Positions 1 to 6,370 of a stretch of DNA of 10,322 nt are shown here, piece by piece. Below the pieces are notes generated by a model. That model saw nothing but the letters and a program-made list of their open reading frames with translations. It was not told the origin of the DNA and did no database searches. The translations under genes were made by a program, and so were the position numbers. Origin of the DNA: Streptomyces sp. NRRL B-1347 (GTDB lineage: Bacteria > Actinomycetota > Actinomycetes > Streptomycetales > Streptomycetaceae); assembly GCF_000720325.1 (NCBI RefSeq), contig NZ_JOJM01000115.1, positions 1 to 10,322 on the forward strand. The letters are read 5' to 3'. Position 1 is the first letter of the stretch. Each line of letters opens with the position of its first letter.

Positions 1-239
1 GCCCCAGAATGGGCGGCCAGAACTTACCCGCTCCGCCCTCCGCATGCCGATGGACCGAGGTGCACAGGTCCGTTATCCGCTCCCGGGAGAACCCAGTGGC
101 AGAATACACAACAGGCGGTCCATTCTGGAGTCTTGTGTCGTGGTAAACCCAATTCTCTCACAACGGGCCGCTGTTCATTTTCTGAGGGTCCGGACAGAGA
201 TCCTCAGAATCGCGCTGAATAAGCCTCAAGGTCCACGCG
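1..239. other. Unassigned left-edge sequence with a hairpin
   Basis: No convincing coding sequence was found. The stretch is less GC-rich than the rest of the window. The only structure seen is an inverted repeat: TTCTGAGG at 180-187 and CCTCAGAA at 202-209, extendable inward to 11 pairs (one G-U) around an 8-base loop. No T-run follows, so it is not a convincing terminator. The sequence stops resembling anything recognised just before a transposase tail begins near 240. Confidence 0.4.
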
Positions 240-339
240 GCAGTGGAGGATCCTCCAGCACGCCCGGACCAGCCCGAACAGGCTCTCGTCAGTCTCCGCC
301 GCCTCCTCACCCTCCTGATCTACACATGAAAAAGGCTCC
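240..339 (+). pseudogene. 3' remnant of an ISL2/IS5-type transposase and its right end
   Basis: This stretch closely matches the 3' end of the intact insertion sequence further right (about 7032-7132). Both read QWRI, then HARTSPNRL, then a short tail ending in a stop, followed by a near-identical terminal repeat (GAAAAAGGCTCCTG here, GAAAGGCGCTCCGG there). Similarity starts abruptly at the codons for QWR. One base is added or lost near 290-300 relative to the intact copy, so the last dozen residues (LLTLLIYT) are in another frame. No upstream transposase sequence remains. It is the right-hand scar of a related IS copy that ended inside the group II intron maturase sequence starting at about 342. 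Confidence 0.8.
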
Positions 340-341
340 TG

Positions 342-434
342 ATGGCTATGCGGAAACGCAAGACCCTCGTAGTTTGCGAACGCTGTCACCAGGGCATCCA
401 CGCGGGACGGCGTACGACCCCAGTCCGGAATTGA
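342..434 (+). pseudogene. C-terminal fragment of a group II intron maturase (HNH zinc region)
   Basis: The frame reads MAMRKRKTLVVCERCHQGIH followed by AGRRTTPVRN and a stop. The arrangement KTLVVCxxCHxxIHAG is the characteristic C-terminal end of the HNH endonuclease domain of bacterial group II intron-encoded reverse transcriptase/maturase proteins, which normally exceed 400 residues. Here only about 30 residues survive: the RT, maturase (X) and most of the En domain are missing, because the IS scar ending at 339 abuts directly. The identification is strengthened by the RNA structures that follow at 443-537, which lie where intron domains V and VI should be, just after the maturase stop. 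The fragment is not functional as a protein. Confidence 0.85.
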
Positions 435-442
435 CTACTGGA

Positions 443-537
443 GAGCCGGGTGCGGGGAAATCTCGCCTGCCCGGTTCGGGAAGGGGCCGTCGGAAAAGAA
501 CCCGAGCCACGGGCACGTCGTCGGCGGCCTACTTCAC
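443..537 (+). ncRNA. Group II intron domains V and VI, 3' intron terminus
   Basis: Domain V: 443-477 folds as a hairpin, with GAGCCGGGU at 443-451 pairing with GCCCGGUUC (plus wobbles), a two-base bulge at 467-468, an upper stem and a GAAA-type loop at 457-460. The AGC of the catalytic triad is at 444-446. Domain VI: GAAG 480-483 pairs with CUUC 532-535, and 484-493 pairs with 521-530 (three to four wobbles). This leaves A531 as a single bulged adenosine, exactly where the branch point is expected. The intron would then end in AC at 537, seven bases from the branch adenosine and matching the usual AY terminus. Only the 3' end of the intron is present, so it could not splice by itself. The exact 3' boundary is inferred from the family rule. 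Confidence 0.85.
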
Positions 538-546
538 TCTGAGGGG

Positions 547-572
547 GCGGGGACGCAGCAATGTGTCCCCGC
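547..572. repeat. 11-bp hairpin with GCAA loop next to the intron junction
   Basis: GCGGGGACGCA at 547-557 pairs with TGTGTCCCCGC at 562-572, giving 11 pairs with one G-U, closed by a GCAA tetraloop (GNRA class). It begins ten bases after the inferred intron 3' end. No T-run follows on either strand, so a classical intrinsic terminator is unlikely, although the stem is strong. It may be an IS-internal structure or part of the intron target. Confidence 0.6.
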
Positions 573-683
573 TACCCGACGACTAAACCCGCCCACTCCG
601 AAAGCATGATCCGCCTCGCCATGATCTCGAACCTCGCGAAACGGGCGACCGGCGGAACCACCCCAACCTGGCGAGACGCATAA
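570..683 (+). pseudogene. C-terminal tail of an IS5-type DDE transposase
   Basis: The open frame from 570 reads into SESMIRLAMISNLAKR, then ATGGTTPTWRDA and a TAA stop at 681-683. A tail with S/AMIRxAMI and TPTWR is typical of the extreme C-terminus of IS5-family (DDE_Tnp_1) transposases. No catalytic region is present. Upstream, the frame runs into the hairpin and then the group II intron terminus, suggesting that the intron had inserted in this transposase gene. After the stop, the sequence to about 720 (with GTGAACCAGACGTCCTC near 700-716) resembles the noncoding end of such an element, which would abut the IS110 fragment starting at 722. The family call rests on a short tail. Confidence 0.6.
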
Positions 684-721
684 AACGCAATCAGCCATAA
701 ACTTCGTGAACCAGACGTCCT

Positions 722-865
722 CTCAGGTCCGGCCTTGGCGATCTCCGGTTTGAGGCGGGCCGGATCGTTGGTGAAGCGGACCATCTTGCCCAGCCTCTGC
801 CCGTCGGCCGACATACGCACCAGGACCGAGCGGCGCCGGTGCAGGTCCATCGCATCTGCGAACAT
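722..865 (-). pseudogene. N-terminal fragment of an IS110-type transposase
   Basis: On the minus strand from ATG 865-863 the frame reads MFADAMDLHRRRSVLVRMSA, continuing through VRFTNDPARLKPEIAKAGPE. This resembles the start of IS110-family (DEDD) transposases of the GIDLHRRRS type, in which the acidic residue in DLHRR begins the RuvC-like fold. After about 48 residues the similarity stops abruptly near 722. The expected valine/leucine-glutamate-containing continuation (VLEATYGWYW-type) is absent, and the frame continues only as random-looking sequence. It is therefore a short relic with no catalytic capacity. The first codons overlap the start of the plus-strand transposase remnant by about 15 bases, marking the junction of the two scars. 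Confidence 0.6.
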
Positions 866-1123
866 CAGGGTGTCCCCGTCCTCGCCGACCGTGCCTACAC
901 GGGCGTCGGCTCCTGGGTCACCACTGGACTCAAACGGCCACCGGGCGGCGAGCTCACCCTCACCCAGCGCACCGTCAACCGGGCCCTGGCCGCAGCCCGG
1001 GTACCGGTTGAACGCAGCATGGCACGGCTGAAGTCCTGGCAGATCTTCCGCAGATCCCGCATCAGCCCGAACCGCAAGACCGTCATCGCCAAAGCTGTCC
1101 TCACCCTGGAGAGGCAACGCTGA
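851..1123 (+). pseudogene. C-terminal third of an IS5/DDE_Tnp_4-type transposase
   Basis: The frame reads RICEHQGVPVLADRAYTG, then VTTGLKR, then VPVERSMARLKSWQIFRRSR and ISPNRK...AVLTLERQR with a TGA stop at 1121-1123. The DRAYTG aspartate and the VERSMARLKSW glutamate correspond to the second and third catalytic acids of DDE_Tnp_4 transposases. They align with DKGYQG and VERTISRIKQW of the intact IS at 6371-7120. The HTH region and the first catalytic aspartate are missing, so it is 5'-truncated. A sequence resembling a terminal repeat (TGAAAACGCTCAGT) follows the stop to about 1136, so the element's right end probably survives near 1136-1142. It belongs to a different IS from the one at 6241, as the two differ throughout. 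Confidence 0.75.
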
Positions 1124-1142
1124 AAACGCTCAGTAACGCAAC

Positions 1143-1434
1143 GCTCCACACACAGAGGGGATGGACAGACCGAGCCCGACCGGACCACGTCCTTGCGGGA
1201 GGCGGGGGTGGAGGCGTCGGGCCATTTGATCCGGCAAACGTCTATCGACGCGGTGTGCTGCCTCTTTTCATGTTCGCGTTTCACGGTCTGTCCAACGCGT
1301 GGTCCTGGACTCGAGGTCCGGGACGTCACTCGGAGGGCGGAGTGACTCGGTTACCGCGAGTCGCTGCCGTGTGCCGGGATAGGCTGGGTACGGCTCGTTG
1401 GATTCGGCGGGAGAGACAGCGTAGGGGCAAGTGG
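1143..1434 (+). promoter_or_regulatory. Upstream region of the SNF2 operon with an inverted repeat
   Basis: This 292-base stretch separates the last transposase scar from the helicase gene and must hold the operon's promoter if one is local. A perfect 7-base inverted repeat, GTCACTC at 1325-1331 and GAGTGAC at 1340-1346, is separated by 8 bases and could be an operator half-site pair. No pair of -35/-10 boxes stands out. The Shine-Dalgarno-like GTAGGGG at 1421-1427 lies 7 bases before the chosen ATG. The helicase frame stays open upstream to 1255, but that extension looks noncoding. Confidence 0.4.
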
Positions 1435-4308
1435 ATGGTAAGGGCCATTGTACGAGGGCCGTACGCGGGCACGAGGATCGCGCCGCCGTTGGCGCCGCGG
1501 GAGGCAACGGCCTTCGCGGGGGCGCTGCTGGGCGGCGGTTGGGCGGCGGTTTTTCTGCCCGGTGAGCCCGCCCGTCTGGGGCGGTTGCTGCTGTGGAGAC
1601 CTGCCGGGGCAGTCGCGCGGGAGGGTGCCGTACCCTGGGGTATCGAATCCGAGCCGGTGGAGTTGGTGTTGCCGCATGGCCGGTCGGTCCGGCGGCGCCA
1701 GGTGGAGGGTTACGCCCTGCCCCCTGCGGTCGCCCTCGCCGCCCTGGCCACTACTGGGCCGGCGCATCCGTCCGCCGCCGCCTGGCAGGCCGCCGCCCGC
1801 CTCGCGCTGCGGCTGCTCGCCGACGGCCGTCTCCACCCGGCGCTCACCCCCACCAGCTACGACACCTGGCAAGCGGGCCCCTTCACCTGCGCCCACCGCC
1901 AGGCACTGAACGCTCTCGCTGCTGCTTTCCCGCCCCACGCCCACTGTCTGCCCGAACCCGGTCCCGTCCCGCTGCGGATCGCAGAACCGGCCGGGCTGAT
2001 ACGCCGGTTCTGCGACGCGGTCGCCGACGAACTGGTCCGTACCCCGGCCGCGCCGCTCGCCATGGGCGCGGTGCCGTACGCCTGGCGCGAGCCTCGGGCC
2101 GTGCCCGTCCTGCGCGAGTGGGCCGAAGAGACCACCGCGACGTTCACCGCTGAGGTAAACGTCTCGCTGCGCGTCGACCCGCCCGAGGGGCGGCGTCGGC
2201 AGTTTCGGGCCGTGCTGCAGCTGCACACCGCGGCTGATCCGGCACTCGTCGTCGAGGCCGCGCGGCTGTGGAGCGAGACGGCCGAGGTGGAGCGGCTGCT
2301 CGGCCCGCGCGCCGAGACCGAGACGCTGCTCGCCCTGCGCCGCGGCGCGCGGGTCTGGCCCCCGCTCGACCGGCTGCTCAAGGACGCCGCTCCCGGTCAG
2401 CTCCGGCTGACCGATGACGAAGCCTTCGACCTGCTGGGGGACGCCACCGATGCGCTGCGCTCGGTCAGTGTCGACGTACACTGGCCGCGCGAGCTGGTCA
2501 AAGAGCTCACCGCCACCGCAGAGATCGCCCAGCGCACCGCGCCCGGCTCCAGCATGGGCCGCCTCCTCGACGCAGACGCCCTCCTGGACTTCCGCTGGCA
2601 GCTTTCGCTCGGCGGTGAACCGCTCACCGAGGCGGAGATGGACGCACTCGCCGAATCACGCCGCCCCCTTGTCCGGCTGCGTGACCAGTGGGTGGTCGCC
2701 GACCCGAAACTGGTGGCCCGCGCCCGGCGCCGCCGAACGGACCCGCTCACCCCTATGGAAGCACTGGGCGCCGCACTGACCGGTGAGGTGGAACGGGACG
2801 GCGAGCTGGTCCCGTGTGTGGCGGTCGGCGCGTTCGGCGACCTCGTCGCCCGTGTCCGCGACCCCGAAGCCCGCACCCCTGTCTTGCAGCCCGCCGCTCT
2901 CAAGGCCACCCTGCGCGGCTACCAGAAGCGGGCCCTGGCCTGGCTGGCCGAGATGTGTGAACTCGGCCTCGGCGGCTGTCTCGCCGACGACATGGGCCTG
3001 GGTAAGACCATCACCCTGATCGCCCTGCACCTGCACCGCCAGAGCGCCCCCGCCACCGCAGGCCCCACGCTCGTCGTCTGCCCCGCCTCCCTGCTCGGCA
3101 ACTGGCAGCGCGAGGCGGCCCGGTTCGCGCCAGCCACGCCGGTACGCCGCTATCATGGTGGTGGCCGCCACCTCAAAAACCTCGCCGACGGCGAGATCGT
3201 CCTGGCCACCTACGGGGTGCTACGCCGCGACCGTAAGGCCCTCGCTGAGACAGTCTGGTCACTGATCGCCGCCGACGAGGCCCAGCACGTGAAGAACCCC
3301 TACGCCGTCACCGCCCGCGAACTGCGCGCTCTGCCCGCCCAAGCGCGCGTCGCCCTCACCGGCACTCCCGTGGAGAACAACCTCTCCGAACTCTGGGCGC
3401 TCCTCGACTGGACCACCCCCGGGCTCCTCGGCCCTCTCTCCGCCTTCCGTGACCGGCACGCCCGCCCCGTTGAGACGGGCGAGGACTTCCAGGCCGCCGA
3501 GCGCCTGTCCCGCCTCCTCCGCCCCTTCTTGCTGCGCCGCAGGAAGTCCGACCCGGGCATCGCACCCGAACTGCCCGCCAAGACCGAGACTGACCGCGTC
3601 GTCCCCCTGACGGCCGAGCAGACCAGCCTGTATGAGGCGGTGGTCCGCGAAGCCATGGCGAAGATCGCCGAATCCGAGGGCATCGCCCGCCGCGGCCTGG
3701 TGCTCAAGCTCCTCACCGCCCTGAAGCAGATCTGCAACCACCCGGCCCAGTACCTGCGCCAGTCCACACTGTTGCACGGCCGCTCCGGCAAACTCGACCT
3801 GCTCGACGAACTGGTCGACACCATCAGCGCCGAAGGCGAATCGGTGCTGGTCTTCACCCAGTACAAGCAGATGGCGGCCCTTCTGGAGAGTCACTTCGCA
3901 GAACGCGGCGTCCCCACCCTCTTCCTGCACGGCGGCACCCCCGTCGCGCGGCGCGAGGAGATGGTGGAACGCTTCCAGCGCGGCGAAGTTTCCGTGTTCC
4001 TGCTGTCGCTGAGGGCTGCGGGCACCGGACTCAACCTCACGCGGGCCACTCACGTCGTGCACTACGACCGCTGGTGGAACCCGGCCGTCGAGGACCAGGC
4101 CACCGACCGCGCCTACCGCATCGGCCAGGACAGACCCGTACAGGTCCACAAGCTCATCGCCGAGGGCACCGTGGAGGACAGGGTGGCCAAGCTTCTCGAA
4201 TCCAAGCGCGCGCTCGCCGACGCCGTCGTCGACGCCGGCGAGGCCGTCCTGACCGAACTGTCCGACACCGACCTCGCCGAACTCGTCGCACTCGGGAGAC
4301 CGTCATGA
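1435..4308 (+). CDS. SNF2-family DEAD/DEAH-like helicase ATPase (YwqA/HelZ-like)
   Basis: 957 residues. This is a Swi2/Snf2 superfamily 2 ATPase, expected to translocate on double-stranded DNA and remodel protein-DNA complexes in the cytoplasm. Residues about 1-350 are a variable N-terminal region. About 355-470 (LLDFRWQLSLGG ... RRPLVRLRDQWV) matches the SNF2-associated DUF3670 region. The motor core has motif I DMGLGKT 519-525, motif Ia VVCPASLLGNW, motif II DEAQ 614-617 (rather than DEAH), motif III ALTGTPVENNLSELW, motif IV VLVFTQY from 804, and motifs V-VI SLRAAGTGLNL ... TDRAYRIGQ 890-898. All are intact. Start chosen at ATG 1435 because GTAGGGG lies 7 bases upstream; the frame is open to 1255 but without a comparable site. 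The stop overlaps the next start as ATGA, so translational coupling with the SWIM gene is likely. The family role in bacteria (repair, transcription recycling or defence) is not fixed. Confidence 0.93.
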   Translation: MVRAIVRGPYAGTRIAPPLAPREATAFAGALLGGGWAAVFLPGEPARLGRLLLWRPAGAVAREGAVPWGIESEPVELVLPHGRSVRRRQVEGYALPPAVALAALATTGPAHPSAAAWQAAARLALRLLADGRLHPALTPTSYDTWQAGPFTCAHRQALNALAAAFPPHAHCLPEPGPVPLRIAEPAGLIRRFCDAVADELVRTPAAPLAMGAVPYAWREPRAVPVLREWAEETTATFTAEVNVSLRVDPPEGRRRQFRAVLQLHTAADPALVVEAARLWSETAEVERLLGPRAETETLLALRRGARVWPPLDRLLKDAAPGQLRLTDDEAFDLLGDATDALRSVSVDVHWPRELVKELTATAEIAQRTAPGSSMGRLLDADALLDFRWQLSLGGEPLTEAEMDALAESRRPLVRLRDQWVVADPKLVARARRRRTDPLTPMEALGAALTGEVERDGELVPCVAVGAFGDLVARVRDPEARTPVLQPAALKATLRGYQKRALAWLAEMCELGLGGCLADDMGLGKTITLIALHLHRQSAPATAGPTLVVCPASLLGNWQREAARFAPATPVRRYHGGGRHLKNLADGEIVLATYGVLRRDRKALAETVWSLIAADEAQHVKNPYAVTARELRALPAQARVALTGTPVENNLSELWALLDWTTPGLLGPLSAFRDRHARPVETGEDFQAAERLSRLLRPFLLRRRKSDPGIAPELPAKTETDRVVPLTAEQTSLYEAVVREAMAKIAESEGIARRGLVLKLLTALKQICNHPAQYLRQSTLLHGRSGKLDLLDELVDTISAEGESVLVFTQYKQMAALLESHFAERGVPTLFLHGGTPVARREEMVERFQRGEVSVFLLSLRAAGTGLNLTRATHVVHYDRWWNPAVEDQATDRAYRIGQDRPVQVHKLIAEGTVEDRVAKLLESKRALADAVVDAGEAVLTELSDTDLAELVALGRPS

Positions 4309-5570
4309 GCCCCTCGGTCCCCGGTCCGCGCCGTACGTCCGCCCGTGACAGGCGCGTCTTCTCCGAGACCTGGTGGGGCCAGGCATGGGTGGCGGCCCTG
4401 GAGGACTCCGCCCTGGATGCCGGGCGCCTGTCCCGCGGACGCACCTACGCCCGCCAGGGCATGGTCGGCCCTGTCACCATCGCCCCCGGCCAGGCCACGG
4501 CCCCGGTCCAGGGCAGCCGCCCGTGTCCGTACCGCTCCTCGGTCCACCTGCCCGTCCTCACCAGCCCCCAGTGGGACGTCCTCCTGGACGCCATCGTGGC
4601 CCGCGCCGGGCATCTCGCTGCCCTCCTCGACGGCGAGATGCCCGCCGAACTCGCCGACGCCGCCCACCAAGCCGGTGTCTCCCTGCTGCCGCAACCCACC
4701 GAGCTGGCCCCGGACTGCTCCTGCCCCGACTGGGGATCCCCCTGCAAACACGCCGCCGCGCTCTGCTACGCCATCGCCGCCACCCTCGACACCGACCCCT
4801 TCGTCCTCTTCGCACTGCGCGGCCGCGACCGCCAAGAGATCTTCTCCCAGTTGCGCGCTCGCCGCATGGAAACCCCGGAAGTAGCAAGCCCACAGGCGCC
4901 GGTCGGTATCCCGGCCGCCGCCGCGTACGCCGACTGGGCCGCGGACACCCTCCGGTGGCCCGATCTCCCGGCGCCGGCCGTCCACGCTGCCGCGCTGCCC
5001 CTCGCCCCGCCACCCGGCAGCGGCCTGGCCAACGCGGACCTGGAGCACCTCATGGCCGACGCCGCGACACGAGCCGCGCGGATCCTCGCGGGCGACACCG
5101 CCAGCCTGCACCTGACCCAGCACCAAGACGCGGTACGCATAGCCGCAAGCAGTCCCGGACCCGAATGGTTCCACCACCTCATCCAGAACACCGGCGCCAA
5201 ACCAACCGCGTTCGCCCGCCTCACCCGCGCCTGGCGCCACGGCGGCTCCACTGGAATCACCGTCGCCGAACAACCCCACACCCCCGCCCCGACGGCGGTG
5301 GCAGCGGCCCGCACCGCTGTGACCCAAGCCCTCACCGAAATGACCGGCACGCCGTTCCCCCTCAGAGCCTGGCGCAACCGCCTCACCCTCACCGGCCACG
5401 GCGTCCAACTACGCCTGGGACCCGACAGCCGCTGGTACCCCTACCTCCACGACACCGCAGACGGCGAATGGTGGCCCGCCGCACCAGCCGACACCGACCC
5501 GGTCGCAGCGCTCACCTCCGTATGGCACCGGCAAGAGCCTGCGACAGATTCTTCACGTCCCGCCCGATAG
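4305..5570 (+). CDS. SWIM zinc-finger protein, partner of the SNF2 ATPase
   Basis: 421 residues. The SWIM motif CxCx6CxH is clear: C138, C140, C147 and H149 in CSCPDWGSPCKHAAALCY. SWIM domains bind zinc and are thought to contact DNA or partner proteins. The N-terminus (FSETWWGQAWVAALE, then GRLSRGRTYARQGMVG) matches the segment usually found at the start of actinobacterial SWIM proteins. The C-terminal half is Ala/Pro-rich with no recognised fold. The start at ATG 4305 is supported by GGGAG at 4294-4298 and the four-base ATGA overlap with the helicase stop, implying one transcript and coupled translation. A SNF2 ATPase next to a SWIM protein is a known pairing (YwqA/YwqB in Bacillus subtilis), so the protein probably serves as a DNA- or protein-binding subunit of the ATPase. 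That the two interact is inference. Confidence 0.9.
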   Translation: MSPSVPGPRRTSARDRRVFSETWWGQAWVAALEDSALDAGRLSRGRTYARQGMVGPVTIAPGQATAPVQGSRPCPYRSSVHLPVLTSPQWDVLLDAIVARAGHLAALLDGEMPAELADAAHQAGVSLLPQPTELAPDCSCPDWGSPCKHAAALCYAIAATLDTDPFVLFALRGRDRQEIFSQLRARRMETPEVASPQAPVGIPAAAAYADWAADTLRWPDLPAPAVHAAALPLAPPPGSGLANADLEHLMADAATRAARILAGDTASLHLTQHQDAVRIAASSPGPEWFHHLIQNTGAKPTAFARLTRAWRHGGSTGITVAEQPHTPAPTAVAAARTAVTQALTEMTGTPFPLRAWRNRLTLTGHGVQLRLGPDSRWYPYLHDTADGEWWPAAPADTDPVAALTSVWHRQEPATDSSRPAR

Positions 5571-5609
5571 CTGCCTCGCCCTTCCCCACGACACAGAAGG
5601 ATCCCCCGC

Positions 5610-6182
5610 ATGACCGCGACATTGCCGGACTGGCTCTACCCACCCCGCGACAGCGGCTGGGAAGCCGACGACCTCGACCGCGTACCCGAACTTCCCCGCC
5701 ACACCGAACTCATCGACGGAGCCCTGATCTTCATGATGTCGCCGCAGAGGTCCTGGCACTCCCGGCTCGTGGAGAACCTGACCTTTGCCCTGCGGCAGGC
5801 AGCCCCCGCCGGATTCGAGGCTGAGCGGGAAATGACCGTCCGTCTCGACAAGAAGAGCCGGCCCGAGCCCGACATCCTGGTCACCACCGCCGCATACGAC
5901 CCAGACCGGACCTGGTACGCCCCTCAAGACGTCACTCTGGTTATCGAGGCCGTCTCCGAAGAGTCAGCGGACCGCGACCGATCCCTGAAGCCCTTCAAGT
6001 ACGCACAGGCCAAGATCCCCCACTTCTGGCGCATCGAGGACGAGGCCGGCGCACCCGCTGTTCACACCTACGAACTCGACTCCATGACCCGCTCGTACGT
6101 AGCCACTGGCATCTACCGAGGTCAACTGAAACTCTCCGTTCCGTTTCCGCTCGACATCGACCTCGCCAGCCTCGTGCCCTGA
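5610..6182 (+). CDS. Uma2 family (DUF820) PD-(D/E)XK nuclease-like protein
   Basis: 190 residues, typical length for the family. Uma2 proteins have a restriction-endonuclease-like fold and are numerous in actinomycetes and cyanobacteria; their substrates are mostly unknown. Visible landmarks: TELIDGALIF near 32-41 (conserved acidic residue E33), RPEPDILV with D88, the VIEAVSEES strand with E113, and K127 four residues before Y131 in RSLKPFKYAQAKIPHFW. Together these form the D-(E)-x-K type active site, and none is missing. The start at ATG 5610 has AGAAGGA at 5595-5601, 8 bases upstream. It lies 39 bases after the SWIM gene stop on the same strand with no terminator seen between, so it may be the third gene of the operon. 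A stand-alone function is equally possible because Uma2 genes often occur singly. Confidence 0.88.
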   Translation: MTATLPDWLYPPRDSGWEADDLDRVPELPRHTELIDGALIFMMSPQRSWHSRLVENLTFALRQAAPAGFEAEREMTVRLDKKSRPEPDILVTTAAYDPDRTWYAPQDVTLVIEAVSEESADRDRSLKPFKYAQAKIPHFWRIEDEAGAPAVHTYELDSMTRSYVATGIYRGQLKLSVPFPLDIDLASLVP

Positions 6183-6240
6183 TTCTCCGCCACATGCTGG
6201 TGAGGCTTGCCCCAGGACTCTTTGCAAGATCGCGTGTTGA

Positions 6241-6263
6241 CCCGGAGCCTTTTCCATTTGTAG
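6241..6263 (+). repeat. Left terminal inverted repeat of the IS
   Basis: Begins CCCGGAGCCTTTTCCA and ends TTTGTAG. It pairs with the reverse complement of 7111-7133, with 17 of 23 positions identical and the first eight all matching. The extreme outer base positions are inferred from the extent of this match. Confidence 0.75.
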
Positions 6264-6311
6264 CTCTGGCGGGTGGGGCGGTGCTGCGGTGTTGACATGA
6301 GGGGAACGCGC

Positions 6312-6369
6312 GGGGCATCTCCGTGGTTGGGCAGGTCACCACGACGAGCCTGACCAGCGGAGATGCCCC
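6312..6369 (+). promoter_or_regulatory. RBS-sequestering hairpin before the transposase start
   Basis: GGGGCATCTCCG at 6312-6323 is the perfect 12-base inverse of CGGAGATGCCCC at 6358-6369. Further in, 6324-6332 pairs with 6348-6356 (two G-U wobbles), leaving a single bulged G6357 and a 15-base loop. The whole stem has 21 pairs. The GGAG ribosome binding site (6359-6362) lies inside the 3' arm, and the GTG start (6371) is one base past the stem. In an mRNA that includes the 5' arm, the site would be masked. By analogy with IS10 and IS50, this would block transposase translation from read-through transcripts. Confidence 0.75.
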
Positions 6370-6370
6370 G

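Noticed and set aside
547..572. Hairpin as an intrinsic terminator
   Set aside because: No T-run on either strand after the stem.
44..586. 180-residue plus-strand open frame at the left edge
   Set aside because: It runs across an IS tail, intron domains V and VI and the hairpin in the wrong frame for each.
895..1329. Minus-strand open frame of 144 residues
   Set aside because: Overlaps the transposase remnant antisense and has no recognisable domain.
1255..1434. 60-residue N-terminal extension of the helicase from GTG 1255
   Set aside because: No ribosome binding site, unlike-protein composition, and it would cover the only promoter space; ATG 1435 has a good GTAGGGG.
1351..2481. Long minus-strand open frame opposite the SNF2 gene
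   Set aside because: It lies opposite a clearly coding gene, shows no recognisable domain, and arises from the low stop frequency of GC-rich DNA.
3259..4149. 296-residue minus-strand open frame within the helicase motor region
   Set aside because: Antisense shadow of conserved SNF2 motifs; no start signal or domain.
4113..5408. 431-residue minus-strand open frame opposite the SWIM gene
   Set aside because: Gly/Val/Arg-rich composition typical of an antisense shadow, no motif.
4373..5824. 483-residue plus-strand frame overlapping the SWIM and Uma2 genes
   Set aside because: Pro/Arg/His-rich shadow frame; it crosses two well-supported genes.
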